Shown here: positions 14,101 through 27,345 of the stretch, one piece after another
Position numbering within the stretch: the stretch's first letter is position 1
Layout of the letters: each line of letters opens with the position of its first letter
Origin: Phalacrocorax aristotelis
Taxonomy: Eukaryota; Chordata; Aves; Suliformes; Phalacrocoracidae
Reading direction: 5' to 3'
NCBI RefSeq assembly: GCF_949628215.1
Contig: NC_134286.1
Coordinates: 2,418,001 to 2,482,000, forward strand
Length of the DNA stretch: 64,000 nucleotides
Program-made: the position numbers and the translations under genes
The notes under the pieces: generated by a model
The model's database searches: none
What the model saw: the letters and a program-made list of their open reading frames with translations, nothing else
Told to the model about the DNA's origin: nothing

Positions 14101-14960
14101 TAAAAATTAAGTGTGTGCTTAAGTGCTTTGCTGAGCAGAGATGGACTGTACCATATGTCTAAAATAACTCACATGCCCAGGGGTTTGGCCAGGTGTGGGC
14201 CAGTGGCTCTGCAGAGCAGGGCTGTGCCAAGCAATGTCTTACGCATAGAAAACCCAGCACCACGGTGCATCAACCCATGTTTTCTATGAAAATCATACTG
14301 GAGTGGCATCAGCCATTATATGACTGTCAACACAAATGTCACGACATCAGGATTGAACCTGATTCCCAGAAATCCCAGGATACCATCTGCCACCTAGGTG
14401 AAAGCCCAAATCTGCAACCATTTATTTATGCAGGCAGCTTTGCTCATGCAGGATGGCCCGCTAAAGTCACCAGGATTTGTCACACAAGCAAAAGTCCCTG
14501 CAGAGTAAATGCATGCAGAAGGACACCTTGCCATGTGAGAGCCGAGGCTGCAGCTCCCCGGCCTGCAGATACGGGCTGTTTATGCCAAAAGCTGGCCAAC
14601 AAACTTGCAGCCACATTTTTCACAGTCATCCTTGGAAACACATACTCCAGCCAATGGCTTCATTGTGGCTCCTTCTGGACTCGAGCCAAGCCAAAAGACA
14701 AAGAGGCTGGCAAAAACAGGCCTTAAAAAGTTACCTAAATCCTTGCAAACCTCGCAGCAAGTCTGGACTGGCCATAGATCGACATCTGGGCAGCAAGTTG
14801 ATGTTTTACAGGGCTGATCTCCTTGATTCATAGTTTTCATTCACTACATGCCAGCAGGACCAGAATATTTCACGAAACTATAGAAGCAAAGAGCCAGTTT
14901 ATACTTCTGCTTTCCTTTCTCTGACATTGTGGCGTAAAGCTGTTACCGAAGCCTGGGTGC
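8101..14960. other. Non-coding DNA with a T-box-like palindrome and a conserved-looking block
   Basis: CACACCGGTGTG at 8107-8118 is a perfect 12-bp palindrome made of two T-box core half sites. The 13670-13980 stretch is AT-rich, low in simple repeats, and carries several TAAT-type homeodomain cores, the look of a conserved non-coding element; conservation was not tested. Open frames such as 8116-8715 and 14193-14726 lack codon structure or domains that I recognise. Confidence 0.5.
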
Positions 14961-14964
14961 TCGG

Positions 14965-15060
14965 GCCTGGGAGTCACTCCTCTGCCACCTTGGGGAAGTC
15001 TCTCCATCTCTCCATGTCCCACTTCATTAAAAAAACATGGATAATCTTCCTGTGTGTCAG
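14965..15060 (+). mobile_element. Probable MIR (CORE-SINE) remnant
   Basis: The order CTCTGCCAC, CCTTGGGGAAGTC, a pyrimidine-rich CTCTCCATCTCTC, then CATGGATAAT follows the middle of the MIR consensus (CTCTGCCAC, CCTTGGGCAAGTCAC, CTCTCTGAGCCTCAG, ATGGGGATAAT), with the segment after CTCTGCCAC deleted. This is recalled similarity, not a database match. Confidence 0.5.
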
Positions 15061-18000
15061 AGCGGTGCCGTGGGGTAGAGAAATCCACGTCTGGATGTGC
15101 TCTGTTTCTCCAGTAATTACGTATATAATGTGTCCTGCTGAATGCATTTTATTAGGTTCCTTAACGTCTGGTGTTACCTGACCTGCCTTGAGGACTTGTC
15201 TCCAGTCCTTCCGTGCTGATGGAGAAACACAACGCTGGTGTCCCAGGTCCTCGCCGAACGTGCTCTCCACATAAGCTTTGGCCTGGGACTGGCAGGGTGG
15301 AAATGGTCAGGTTTTGCCTCGTGAGAGGCCAGCGCTGTATGGCACCGGTCACAAACCCTGTGGCTTCCCGTACCCAAAACAATCCAGCTGAAACCTCGTT
15401 TTCTGCACGTGATATTCACGCTGACAAAAGAAATTCCAAGCAAGCGGGTAAACAAATCGAGTTTTCCCTGTGCAGGCTCCATCCATTGTACAGCAGCTCC
15501 CCGGCATCACCTCCATCCTCCTTGTCTGTCTTTGAGAAACTCCAACTGGTTTTTTCTCACTATCCTTACGCCCGAAGCACTGCTGTCCTGCCGAGGGAAC
15601 CGGGCATTCACCAAAATGGCACAGCAGCTAACACTCAAAGTGCAAATTAACACAAATGTCTGTGGTTTGCTCTATAGTAGTGCTCCCAGATTTCCTGTGG
15701 TTCAATCCAAGTTTCTATGAAATACGACTCGGGATGCTTCTCCCGAAGCTACAGCACATGGAGGCCCGTGACCGTGTACTGTCACCGCTTGCTAAGACAA
15801 ACCCACTCGGAAACGGGTACCCACTGTGGGAGTAAGGAGGCAAGTGGGGAACGGGGAGCCTGAGGAGGGAGGAGCGAATGGCAAGCTGGCACACCTCAGG
15901 CATTTAATGCCTCCCTGGGGATGCTGAGCTCCGGGTGCGAGTTGGTGGTACCCCGTCAGCAGCTCCGATGCTTTCTGGGGGGCTGCGCTGGGCTCCCAGC
16001 AGACCGTCAGCCTCTAAAGAAGTCATCCAGGTTGAGCGAACAGATTATATCTGTATGAATAAAAGGGGGGCATAGATGAGGATGAACAGGTCAGACAAAT
16101 ATTCATTTTCACTGCAAGTCAGAGCCAACATAGTCACTGAAGCTCCATCCTTGAGTCTTCATCTCCCCCCTGAAGCAAAGGCCAAAATATGGTTGTCTTT
16201 GTGCTGACCTGAACCCAGAGTATTTTTGGAGAGGCTGAACAGATAACGCTACTGTTCAGTGATACAGCCGGCAGCTCAGCTGGCAGATAAACAGAAAGTC
16301 ATAAGCCAGCGCAAATGTCTGATAAAAAGGGGCAAATGTCAGGATTTAGTGGCTTTCTGCTCTTTTCCGCTCTGTGCAATAAGTGACTGATGGCAGCAGC
16401 TCACTTGAGTGTGATGCTGGCTGTGAGGAACCTACCCGCCAAGGGGCAACTCCCACCTTTCTTCCAGGCCACGAGATGCTCCAAAGGTGACACCTCTGAG
16501 CATCCTGCAGCCGGGCGCGTGGGCACCCGTGGTCCCACCTGTGCAATGCCTGTCAAGCGTATCTTAAAGCTAGTGCTGTTGTCTGAGATTCACCTTTTAA
16601 AGGATTTCTTTTGCAACGGACATTGCAGCCTCCTGCTCCAAATTGCTCTGCAAAGCCTTGATTCATGTCAAAGGCAGCCCCAGGTTTGCTCTGAAGCCAC
16701 TATCCTGCCAGCCTCAACAAAAAGAGACAGGACTTAAAGGAATTGCACTGAAATGGAAGAAAAATACTGAAGATTTCTTTTCTTCTAGCATTCAGTTAAC
16801 CTCGGGCTAAAAACCTCACTGAAAAAGCTATCACTTTATAAGGTGTGCTTGGGGAACTGCTATTACAGCGCTGCACTTTATCATGCCCCATAATATTGTT
16901 AATTTGCTAAGAAGTGAGTAAGACAGGCTTGGGCTACAGAGCCATTTGGATTTAATAATACACTTCCATACCTTCTTAGCCCAGATTTCTCAACCAACTG
17001 TGGAAGGATTTATCGTTTGCTAACTGTAAGTGAATTACTACAGGGTAACACAATCCCGGGTTGAATGGAGAGGAGGGATGATGTCTTTCATATGGCCAGG
17101 GAGAGCCCACAACGGGCTGGGGCTGCATCCGCAGGTGGCTCCTGCTGCAGGGGACATCATTTACTTGAACACAAGGGAAAAAAAGGAAAAAAAAAAAGGC
17201 ATGACAAACCTTTTCTGGGTGTTTAAACCATATTTTACTTAAAGGAGACGTTCCAGAGCCCAGCGCTGCTGCTCAGATGGCAGGAGAGCTGGGGCTGCGT
17301 GGTGTTGGGCACGCTGGCCCTGCCTGCCTGCTCGCTGCCCGCAGCGATGCCTCCCCTCTCCCCAGGCCCCGTTCGGGGCAGTAAATGGGGCAGACGGCAT
17401 CACCCAGGGGTCGGAGGGTACAAGCAGCCGGAGCTGCTTCCCACGTCGCCACAGGCTGCTGCGAAGGCAAGCAGCGTGACGCAACAGGCAACTGTAACTT
17501 GCATGAAAAGAGGAAAATGATTGTTTTGAAATGTCTTTCAGAAAGAAAATGCCTGATGTCCTGAGCGGGTGCCTGTGGCGCTTTTTCCTTGAATATATGT
17601 TCTAACAGCATGGTAGATGCCGAGCTATTCTGCTGTTTGCCCTCCCTGCTGGCTCCTAAGCTGCTCTCCACAGCCCACTCAGCACGTAATAGCAATTCCC
17701 CTCCTTGCCAGATGCTGCATCACACAACGGAGCAAGAGAATCGCGCGGTCTCCTCCTGCTTCTCGCATAAGCGGCTGCAAAGCTGGCGCAGCTCGGCCAC
17801 GGCTGCGGACCGCAGGGGGATACAAGCAGGACCCCAGCCCCGCCGAAGCAGCACGTGGTTTGAAAACCCAAGCTCCTATCGCTGCCTCTGCTAAATATTT
17901 TGGTTGCGTTTATTCATCAGCTTCAGAAATGAGTAGCTGAGCCACGTAACAGAGTTGGAGGGTGTTTCCCTCGGCTTTGGATGCACGCCTGTGTTTTAAA

Positions 18001-20465
18001 TCCCGTCCCCATCTGCTGCGGAGGACAGGGCTGCTTGGGGCGGGGGGCAGTCCCTGCCAGTGTCAGTGGGGATTTGTTTTGGGGGGGATGGCGTTTGGGC
18101 ACGGGCTGGTGCGGTGGTTGCTCTCCTGGGCTATCACTGGTAATTTTAAGCACTCGGAATCCCCACCCGCCCCCCAGGTCGGAGTGGGAAGGGGTGTCAC
18201 ATCTGAGTTATGAGTAGGCACTTTTTTGGGCTGCTTTGTCCACCTTCCTAACCTGATGCATGCATTATTTATGGGCAAATGCCTCCCTGCTATCACCTCA
18301 TCAGCTGCACAGCTGCGGCGGCTGCAGCCCCAGCAAAGCCTCCCCTTCCCTCCCCTCCCTGTCCTGCAGACACCTCTGCTGCTCGGCAGGATTTGCTGAA
18401 ATAGCGATGGCTTAAGTCCTGTTCTAAAGCGGGGAGAGAGGCAGAGAAGGTAACAGGGGTGTTCTCAGGCTCGGCAGGGACAGAGCCCGGCAGGGAGAGG
18501 AAGCAGCCCTGCTGATCCACTAGCTATATTTTAATATACATTGCAGGGACCACAGCGGGATCGCAGCTGACAAAAGCTGCTCCTCCTTCCTGTGCTGGGA
18601 CCCTGCAAACGGCCTCTGTTTTCGGAGCTGCCCTTCCCCTGCACTGCTTTGGCTTTGTCTCCCCTTTAGGCAAAGCAAAACCTGGAGAAGCCCGACCTAA
18701 TCTGCCCGCACATGGGCCTCCGGCATGTAACTGCGGGGCAGTGACCCTTCTCTTTTCTCCCACATTTTCTGAAAACAGTGACCGAGATGCGACCTGACAC
18801 CGCGATCCCAAGTGCGCCTGTAACTTCCAAGCACGAGTCAATCAGACCGGTGGCAGGTTTTATCACTCAGCTAGATGAATCTGTGCTGTCGCTGGTCAGC
18901 TGCACCATGCCGTTGCTTCTGCCTCCTCAGCCTCACCAAAACTTTTCAAAATGGAGTGGATAATCAACAGCATTTTGGGGGTCGCACTTCCAGGTGGCTC
19001 ATGAGCTTCCAGGGATTCCTGAGCTGTTTCACAACCCCCTGGACTCTCCATGTTCTCACAAAAAAATAATTACACCCAGGAACGGCAAAGCACAGAACTG
19101 AAAAGTCTCTTTTGCTTTGGTGCAAGCCTCTGCAAATCTCTGCATTTACTAAACAGCTTTTCTTTCCTTTACTCCTTTCCCCACTTCCCTCAGTCCCCCA
19201 TTCCCTCTCCCCGCTGCTGCAGAGCTCGGTGTGCTCTTCCTCGGGGAGGTACGAGGCAGATGATCCACCTTTTCGGCTCTTCCCAAAGGGGCATTCAGCC
19301 ACCGAGTCGGCAGAGATGGCCTTCTGAGCTCGGCACCCGGCAGCCCCGCAGCGGTGGGCCGCAGCCCCACGGCTCCGCGCACCCGCTCCCACCGCGAGGA
19401 GGCCATCGCGGCTGGGGTCGGGGTGCGCACCCTGGCGGCCCCCCATCACCTGCAGAGCTCACCCCACGCTGGTGGCTTGCACCACGGCTTTGCCACGAGG
19501 TGGCTTTAAGTAAAGGAGATTTGGTGGATATTCAGCTAAAGCATAAATCCAGGTCAAAGTTGCTTTCTTCTGCTAATCCTTCTCAGTCTAATTGATGGAC
19601 CATAGAGCCTGAGAGCAGGACTCAGATTTTCGTGAGCATCAGGAGGTCAGCAACGCCTCAGATAAAAACTGCGCATTGCAGAGTGACACATTTCATGGGA
19701 CAACGTCACGTAGAGATCCTTCATATGGATCTTCCAACCTAAAGTCACTTGTTCCCTGCAATCCATTGTACAGAACGAGCCTTATGCTCAAACCTCCGTT
19801 AATTGCCATGGAAATTTGATAATTTCATCCTAAAGGAGAGTTGAGGAAAACTCAGGAAGAGCTCCGATTACTGAAAACTGGAAAAAATTAATCTTGATTA
19901 AAGCACTTCCCCCCATGAAAATAAGGACCTCCTGAACTTTGCAGAGAGCTGATTGCTCGGAAGCTGTTCTTCAGGCAACGTCGAACTGTACATCTGCGAG
20001 CTTTTCCTGCAACATTATAATAAAAGAATCTAGGCATCACAAGACAGAAAAAAAATGAATATATATATTTAGAGGCATAGTTTAGTGGGCCATTGGCAAG
20101 ACCTTGCTTCAGTTCCCTTCTAAGGGAAGGTGCCAGAACATGCCTATTGCCCTCCAAACGCATAATGGCTGTAAAAATGTGTGTCAGCTGCCAGCGCCCA
20201 TAGAGCTTCTCAGATGAAAAAGTAGGACTTGAGCATCAAAGATTTTTCGCCAGCACCAACAGAAGGAGCAAAAGAGAAAACTGAGCCTGTTTATCTGGCA
20301 TTTTTAAGGTGGGGAGGCACAAGTCCTTTTCAGAAGGTCAGCATCATATGGATTGCTGGGTTTTCTGGCAGGTCGATTCCCTCTAAGGTAAGAGGATTGG
20401 AATAAGAAGTGCTACAAGTCTCTTTGTTTAAGCACACCTGGAGTTTGCATTTAAAACCAAACACT
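15061..20465. other. Non-coding DNA with a CpG-dense patch
   Basis: No gene recognised. A CpG-dense patch of roughly 20 CpGs lies at about 19240-19450. An AT-rich, complex-sequence block at 16840-17040 resembles a conserved non-coding element and includes AGGTGTG, a T-box half-site core. Open frames here are short and unrecognised. Confidence 0.5.
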
Positions 20466-20475
20466 TTTTATTTTG

Positions 20476-20550
20476 TTTTATTTTATTTTATTTTATTTTA
20501 TTTTATTTTATTTTATTTTATTTTATTTTATTTTATTTTATTTTATTTTA
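20476..20550. repeat. (TTTTA)15 pentanucleotide tract
   Basis: Fifteen uninterrupted TTTTA units, flanked by imperfect T-rich sequence from about 20466 to 20572. On the minus strand it reads (TAAAA)n. No mobile-element body was recognised next to it, so it is not clearly a poly-A tail. Confidence 0.97.
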
Positions 20551-20572
20551 TTTTTCTTATTTTTAATTTCAC

Positions 20573-23500
20573 TTCATTACTTTCCTTAATGAAGTATTTT
20601 TATTTCCTTTGAGGCTCACATTTGCCTGGCACTTTACAGCGTACGTGTGATGGTGGCTCTTCCCCAGCGCACGCAGTGTCCCTGCAGCGTCCAGGTTTTC
20701 ACCCCTGGGATGACGAGCCAGAGCAGCGTGCCCATGTGTTTTTACCCTTGCCTACCCCGTCCCCACCCTCTCTCATACTTGGCACTACAGATGCGTGCAA
20801 TTATCTGCAGACGCAGAGTGTGAATGCAGATTTTGTGGTTACAGTTTGTAACCCCTGAAACAGTCCTTTGAAGATGTGTCTCCGAATTTCTCCAGGCTTC
20901 CAGCACTCTATTTATTTAGCAATTGACTCGCAGGGTGAGAGAGCATGCATCACCCTTGCTCCCGATCCCTCTCAGCAAAGAAGATTTATTGCATTATCAT
21001 GCAGAAATGTGCCAGATGTGCTGGGAAGGTGAGGACGTGCCTGGCTGGAGCAACCTCAAGGTCAGTTTGCCCTCGGATTAGGGCTAGACCTGCCCTGGTC
21101 CTCCCGACACACGGAGAGGACCTGAGGACACAGCAGAGCAGTAGCTGCTCTCCTCAGCCAGCCAAGGGGTCTCTCCCGAGCCAGGGTAGTTAAACCTGCA
21201 AACTATTCCATCTCGCTGGGAGCTGTTTCCGCAGAGAGCTCCGCGCTGCTGCGGGGTCTCTCCATGTGGATTTTGCCGCAAGACCCCCTGGCTTCTCCTC
21301 CTTCCAGCTGCTTTGGAGACCAGAACAAAACGATGGAGAAGAGCATGTACGAAGCAACAGGAGCCCACGTCCATAGCTGAAATTGCTACTGGAAGTGAGC
21401 ATCAATGTAAAACCCAGCACCTGACGTGCTCCAGACCCTGGCTGGACCAGCGATGGGGTTCATTCCGGTCTGTCCTCGGTGCGATGTGAATTTTGCTGCC
21501 AGGTCATTGCCTGCCATTGCTTCAAAGGAGATGTGCTTGCACCCTGCTGCTCAGCACAGCCCCACGTTTCTGAGGAATGTGTTACAGCTCATGGTATGGA
21601 TCTTCACAGCACAGCCCTGCTTTTAGCTGCAGGGGCTTGAGAAGGGTTTGAAAAAGCCTGTGTGCCGCCTCTGATGTGGACAAAGCACCAGCAGAAAACC
21701 ACGAAAAGCTCCCAGTGAAACAACCCCGTCAGCCAGAACTGCTCAGATGGTGTCAAGTCGCTGCTGCAGAAAAAGGAAATAACTGAAAAAGTGAAGGATT
21801 GGTCCAAGCAGGCGCATGTCCAGAGTGGGAAACTCTATCCGAGGTCTTGGCAGCACCAGCTTGTGCTCACAGCAGCCCTTCCTCCAGCAGCTTAACTCAA
21901 TGACCTGGTTCCTATTAAACAGACGTTTAAAAGACAAGATAAAACCCAACTGCTCCTTACCCCAGGCGCTTCCCGTTATCCAACTCATCCTTCACCCCTA
22001 AAGCTTGCACCCCTCTGGGTTGGGCTGGTTTCCCATGGGACCATTTGTGGTGGAGTGTGGAGGAACAGAGAGAAACCTCGAGCCCCCCGGGGCACACCTG
22101 CCCCACGAGCAGAGCACAGCCTCCTTTAGGACCACTGCCAGGATTTCGGGTGGATGGATGAGCAGCACCATTCAACCTGAGCTGCTTCAGTCCCAGTCCA
22201 AGCGGCTTTCGTTTGTATTTCTCAGTTGTGCCACAAGAAGGCGAACGCGGATCCCAGGGTGATGGAGAGCAGAGGCTCACCGGGAACTGGGAGCAGCTTT
22301 AGTTTAAATGTGTTCATCTTCGTCAAAACCGACCACAAAATATGAAACGCTAAAATAAATGCTGACCTTTCCTGCCCCATCAGACCACGGTCTGAAGCTG
22401 CTGGAGAGCGAGTGGGAACACAACCACGCTTCAACTCCTACTTTGCCCTCGAAGAGTTGCCATTTTCTTGTCAATCACTAAATATTTGTACTTTGAAAGT
22501 TGTGCCCTGGTTCAGCTGGGATCCATGCTCTGTGCTGGCTGTCGGGGCAGGTCCAGCCCCCAGTCTGAAACCCTTCCTCGGACCCAGCCCCATGGAAGCT
22601 TTGTGGGAAGAAGATAGAAGGACAGCAGAAATCCATGGGCCACCTGGCCAAGGTCCATACCCAAGACACACAGCTGTCAGAGGATCCTCACAGATGTCCT
22701 TGCCCCAGGGTAAACTTGATGCCATGAGTCGGTATTTTCCTTTGTGTAACATTTTGCTGAGAGATAACCAAGTGGGTGCCAGCAGGCTGGCTGTCCACCA
22801 AACTGGGGTGCATAGATGGACATTTGTGTCCACGTGTGCACTTGGACAAGGTTCCCGGTAGATGAAGACCCCATGCACCAAAACACAATAGCTGAAAAGT
22901 AATTTCCTGCAGCATTGGGTCTTCTTGCATGAGGTTTGATGCATCTAAGTGCAGTTTTTCACCCTCCTTTAGTATGTTGTTGAACAAGGTGGGGCTGGAA
23001 CAGCATGGGTGAGGGGGACATGTCTGCATGGGAAGGCTGGGACCCTCTACACCTTGTCTGCAGGAGCTCTGTGTCTCCCTTACAACTATCTCTTTCAACA
23101 TATTTCCCCCCAGATACTGCAAATCACAAACGTAGGCAGGTCCATCCCCCTTTCGCGCCCATGCCTTTGCTCACAGTCCACACTGTGGCCCTCAGTGGTG
23201 GCTCAAGATGTCCCATCTCGCTGGGCAGCCTGTTCCACAGTTCCACCTGTGTCCCCCACCGTGCCAGGGGCTCCACTGGTCCCACTGCACCCCAGAAGGA
23301 CGTCTCCGAGGGGCCGGTGCTCCAGCCACGGCCACTTCCCCTGGACTTCATTATTTCATTGACAGCAGTCAATATCTCCCTGCCTAGGAATGTATTTACT
23401 TATAGGCACATAAGTAATTCATTTATAAAATTGAATTATCTGACTAGGGAGATTGTGTGTTTTGATTGTGTAGCAGTACTTCTGAAACCGACTTAAAATT

Positions 23501-26500
23501 GATAAAAGCCAGATGGAAAGCGGAAACAGTCCATTTCATGACTCTTTAAACGTTTAAGTTGGTTAACCCTTGTACTGCACAATTTTTGAAGTCGGGGTGT
23601 AGTGTGGAAGCAATTTGTTGGTGAGTTCTCAGGATGCAAAGTGGGCTGTAAGTGCTCGCCGGGTTGTGCGCCGGGGGGAAAGATGAGTCTCTGCAAGGGC
23701 TCTTGATAGGAAAAAATGTTTACGAGAGAGATGTTTCATCCTGGGAGTTGTTACAGCCAGAAGAATTTCTAAGAGAACGGGCAAAATCCCGAGTGAAGGG
23801 GATTAGGGCCCTGGGAAGTGTCCCGAGGGTGCAGGACAAGCAGTAATTCACCCGGGCAGCCCCGGCCAGGGCTCACGCGGGGAGGTGAGGACTGCAAAGC
23901 CCATCCTGCCCCTCCCGGCTCTGCTGCAGCTCCCTCCTGCCTTCCAGACATCCAGGAGGCAGCATGGAAATGAAATTGCCGAGAAGCCAACCACAAACGG
24001 GAATGAAATCAGCCCGTCTGCATCCCCCTCCATGCAAATGAAGAGCAGAGGTGGTGAAGGAGTTTATTTCTCTTTGACTATGTTTTGATCATCAGAGAAA
24101 CGAGGAGAGGAGGCACACGAGGAATAACTTCGCGGGCTGCTTGCTTGCTGGGGAGCACGAGTCCAGCCCCGGTGGTTTGTGCCCTGAAGACACACCAGCG
24201 CACGTGAATGGAGCAAACCCACAAACTCCCTTTATTTCTCTGTTCTGTCCTTTTTATTGTGTTTTTTTTATTTTTGTATTCTATCCCCCTCTGCCATCAG
24301 GGTGGGTTCCCCCGTGCCAGGCTGGATGCTGCCGCGAGCTGGTGCATAAAATTCCAGCTTGGCTGAGCAGGTCTCAGCCCCAACCCCAAACCTTTCCACA
24401 ATATCTACCAGTGCAATTAAAAACCTGCCTCAAATTCCCTAATAATTAAGGGAGAACACGACATGACTGGCCCATCTTTTGTATCTGCAGCTGAAGGGAG
24501 GGAGGCGGATGCCGGGGCACATCTGCATCGAATCCCCGCTCCGTCTCTGTTAGCAATAAGCTCCGCAGGTGCTGGGAGTTGTGTTGTCTTCGCCGCTTAC
24601 TGCCTCACCATATACACGCCAGATCTCTTCCCTCCGTGAGAAGTCTCTTAAATAAAATTGCCTTTAATTGGTTTACAGTTCTGCTTCTGCCGCGTACGCA
24701 TATTGGAAAATCGAAAGCTCTCCAGACCAAAATACTTTACGACCTTGGTTTCCATTTCGTTAATATTTTCCGAGCGGGTTTCCTGTTTTCCTGTTGCCAA
24801 AAACACACATTGGCAAAAAAGTAAAATAATTCACATACCAAGTGTTTGAAGCAATTGTTTCTGCCCAGAAATTAGTGAAAACGTGATACTTCTTTTTATC
24901 AGCAGACCCCGCTGTGATCCTTGCTCTCGCAGCAGATGGATTTTTACCCCCATTTATTGGCGCAGGGAGGAAGCCCGACGCCTGCGTGCCTCCCCGGGTT
25001 TTGGGCCCATAACTCGAATACCAGGGTCTGCTTCACTTTGCGAAACAATATTTTTCACATCCCGGCAGAAGCGGGTGTTCTATCCTCATCAGTTCAAAAC
25101 TATTTCGTCGTAGGGCAAAAATAACAGGGAAACTGCTAAAGGGCAGGCAAAGGGCTCTGGGATTGGAAAATTTCGCTCTGTCTAGAGTTACTGCTTTCAG
25201 GGCTCAATTCAGTAGAAAAAAATTTGTGGTATTGTGAAAGGCCGTGAAAGCAAAAACCTTTTTACTGGGGCACAAAGCCAAGGCAACTTAGCAGGCTCCG
25301 TCTCTTGCACATCCTGACAATTCTCTATGTACTTAAGCTATTAAGCTGCCCATGCCCCGACTGGTCCTTCCCCGCAGCTCCAGAGATGCAAACGTGGGAA
25401 TTAAAAGCTTGATGTTTTGAAAAGTTGATGGTTAAAACCAAGAGGAAATCGTGCGGTAGTCCCGCTGGGGTTTTCTCCTGCAGCGTGAACCCCAGGGAGA
25501 GGCTGCGGAGCATCCCTGGCTGGTGCGGGCTGCTGGGATGAGCAGCTCATGGGATGCCCGGCAGGGTTGAGTAGCTCGTAAATAAAAAATAGAAAGAAAA
25601 TCCTCTAAATCAGGCTGATTCGTTTTAGGGATTTGAGAAATTGTAACATTTTTTTATTACTTCAAACTTTTTTTAAATATGGGAGAAAATGTATATTATT
25701 TACATTTCCTCGGGAGCAGCTATTTTACGAAATACAAACAATCTTTTGAAGGAAAATGCAAAAAAAAGGCAAGGACAAATTTTGACAGTGCATGGAAATA
25801 CTGTATTTTGTCAGTTTAGCGTGGGGTTGAGTGCTTGGGGGGCAGAGGTAGATTCCCACCTCGTGCCCTGCCTGCCCTGCCCCTCAGCGCAGGGACCTGG
25901 ATCGACAAAGAAAACAAAAATGAGGAAACTTTCCGTTTATAAACGCGTGTTCCTCGTCTCGCCTTTCTCCGCGCGGCTTCAATCGGTGTAGAAGTGTTTT
26001 TGCCGTGGGTGAAGCAAGTCCTCCCAGGGCAGGAGGAGAATCCGCTGCACCATAAGGAAAAGAAAATAAAACAAATAAATGTATTAAATTAAAAAATCAA
26101 GGAGTGAGTGATGGGGTTTGCTGGTCACCGGCCACCTCCGACAGAGCCTCAAAATGTAATATTCAAATAGGCGACTGATTTGGGACAAATACAACCCAAA
26201 ACTGATGCGGCTTCACCTCCTCCAGCCTATCGCAATAACCAATACAGCTTTAGAGGGAAAGGCGGAGAAAGTCCAGTCTGCTCCTATGGTGTTTTCATGG
26301 CACTTTTTGTTTGAGTGATTAAATTCAATGCAGCTAATTCTAATTTACACTGGCAAACTCAGAATCAGGAAGAAAAAAGATATAAAGATGGGGGAGGGAG
26401 AGAAGAGGAATAATTTGAATTAAAAAGAGAATAATTGGCCAAAAACCTCCTACAACACAAATGTACTTTTAGGAAAAATTTGGGAAATAATGACAACCAT

Positions 26501-26679
26501 TTTTATCACTTGATGCTCCAAGGACTTATTGTTAATATAATTTGATTAACAAGTCGTTTTATCCAAATATTGCTGTTTAACATTAAAAAAAACAAGAGAA
26601 GTTGCTGATGTTTAAAAAAAGAACAGGCAAGTAAAACCCAATAATTTCATTAAATTTTGACTGAGGGAATGAGGGGGGG
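20573..26679. other. Non-coding DNA
   Basis: No exon recognised. The segment 26100-26660 is AT-rich but of high complexity, with many TAATT/ATTA cores, and looks like a developmental conserved element; alignment is needed to show it. Open frames around 22400-23500 on both strands are unrecognised and overlap each other. Confidence 0.5.
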
Positions 26680-27345
26680 CCTCATCCAAGCTCCCTTGGC
26701 CGGTTCCGGATCAGGCCCTCGATCGCTGACCCCGCATTCCCTCCCTTTGTCTTACATTAAACCGAGCAGTGCAGGTAGTACCGACCGTGCAATAAAGAGC
26801 TGGGCTGTTTTAATGTTGCGCAGGAGCCGTGACATAGACCCGGCCCCACGAGGCGAGAGCAGCGGCGCCCCGGCGAGCACCGCTCGCGGTCGGTGAGCGT
26901 TAACCCGCTCTCCCGTTAGCCTCATTCTCGTGACGCTCCGACCTCCCTCTGCTTGTAAAAGTACAAATCCCTCGCTTTGGAAATTAATTCGGGAATATTT
27001 TCTTTTCCCTGTCATTTTCTATTGCATGGCTTAAAATACGTGATTCAAGAGAGGGATCTTGTTATTGACTGTTTTATAAAATGCAAATTAAATAATGACC
27101 AGAGTTAAACAAGCCTAGGTAGCCACCAGCTCCTAGAAGTAAACGTTTCACCTTCATACTTCAGAAACATTAATTAATTTTCTATGTTTTCTCAGCTTTT
27201 CAGGGCAGAAGGTGCCGAGACGCGAGCCCAGCCCGCGGTCTGTCCCTGCCGCGTCCCACCGCGAGAGCTTCCCTTCCTCTGCACAGCGGAACGGGCAGCG
27301 GGGCCGCACCCCGACCCGGTGCCAGCAGCGGCAACGGCACCGCTG
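26680..27345. promoter_or_regulatory. CpG-dense islet pair, possible distal promoter
   Basis: Two CpG-rich patches (26680-26930, roughly 28 CpGs, and 27200-27345) flank an AT-rich block (27010-27185) that holds the octamer ATGCAAAT at 27081-27088 and TTAATTAA near 27170. A good splice-donor match, G|GTGAGC, lies at 26893. This is compatible with a non-coding first exon on the plus strand about 19 kb upstream of the TBX22 ATG. There is no transcript evidence. Confidence 0.3.

Noticed and set aside
23217..23260. Sequence resembling the CR1 phrase CTGGGCAGCCTGTTCCA
   Set aside because: Similarity stops after about 25 bases and the flanks do not follow CR1.
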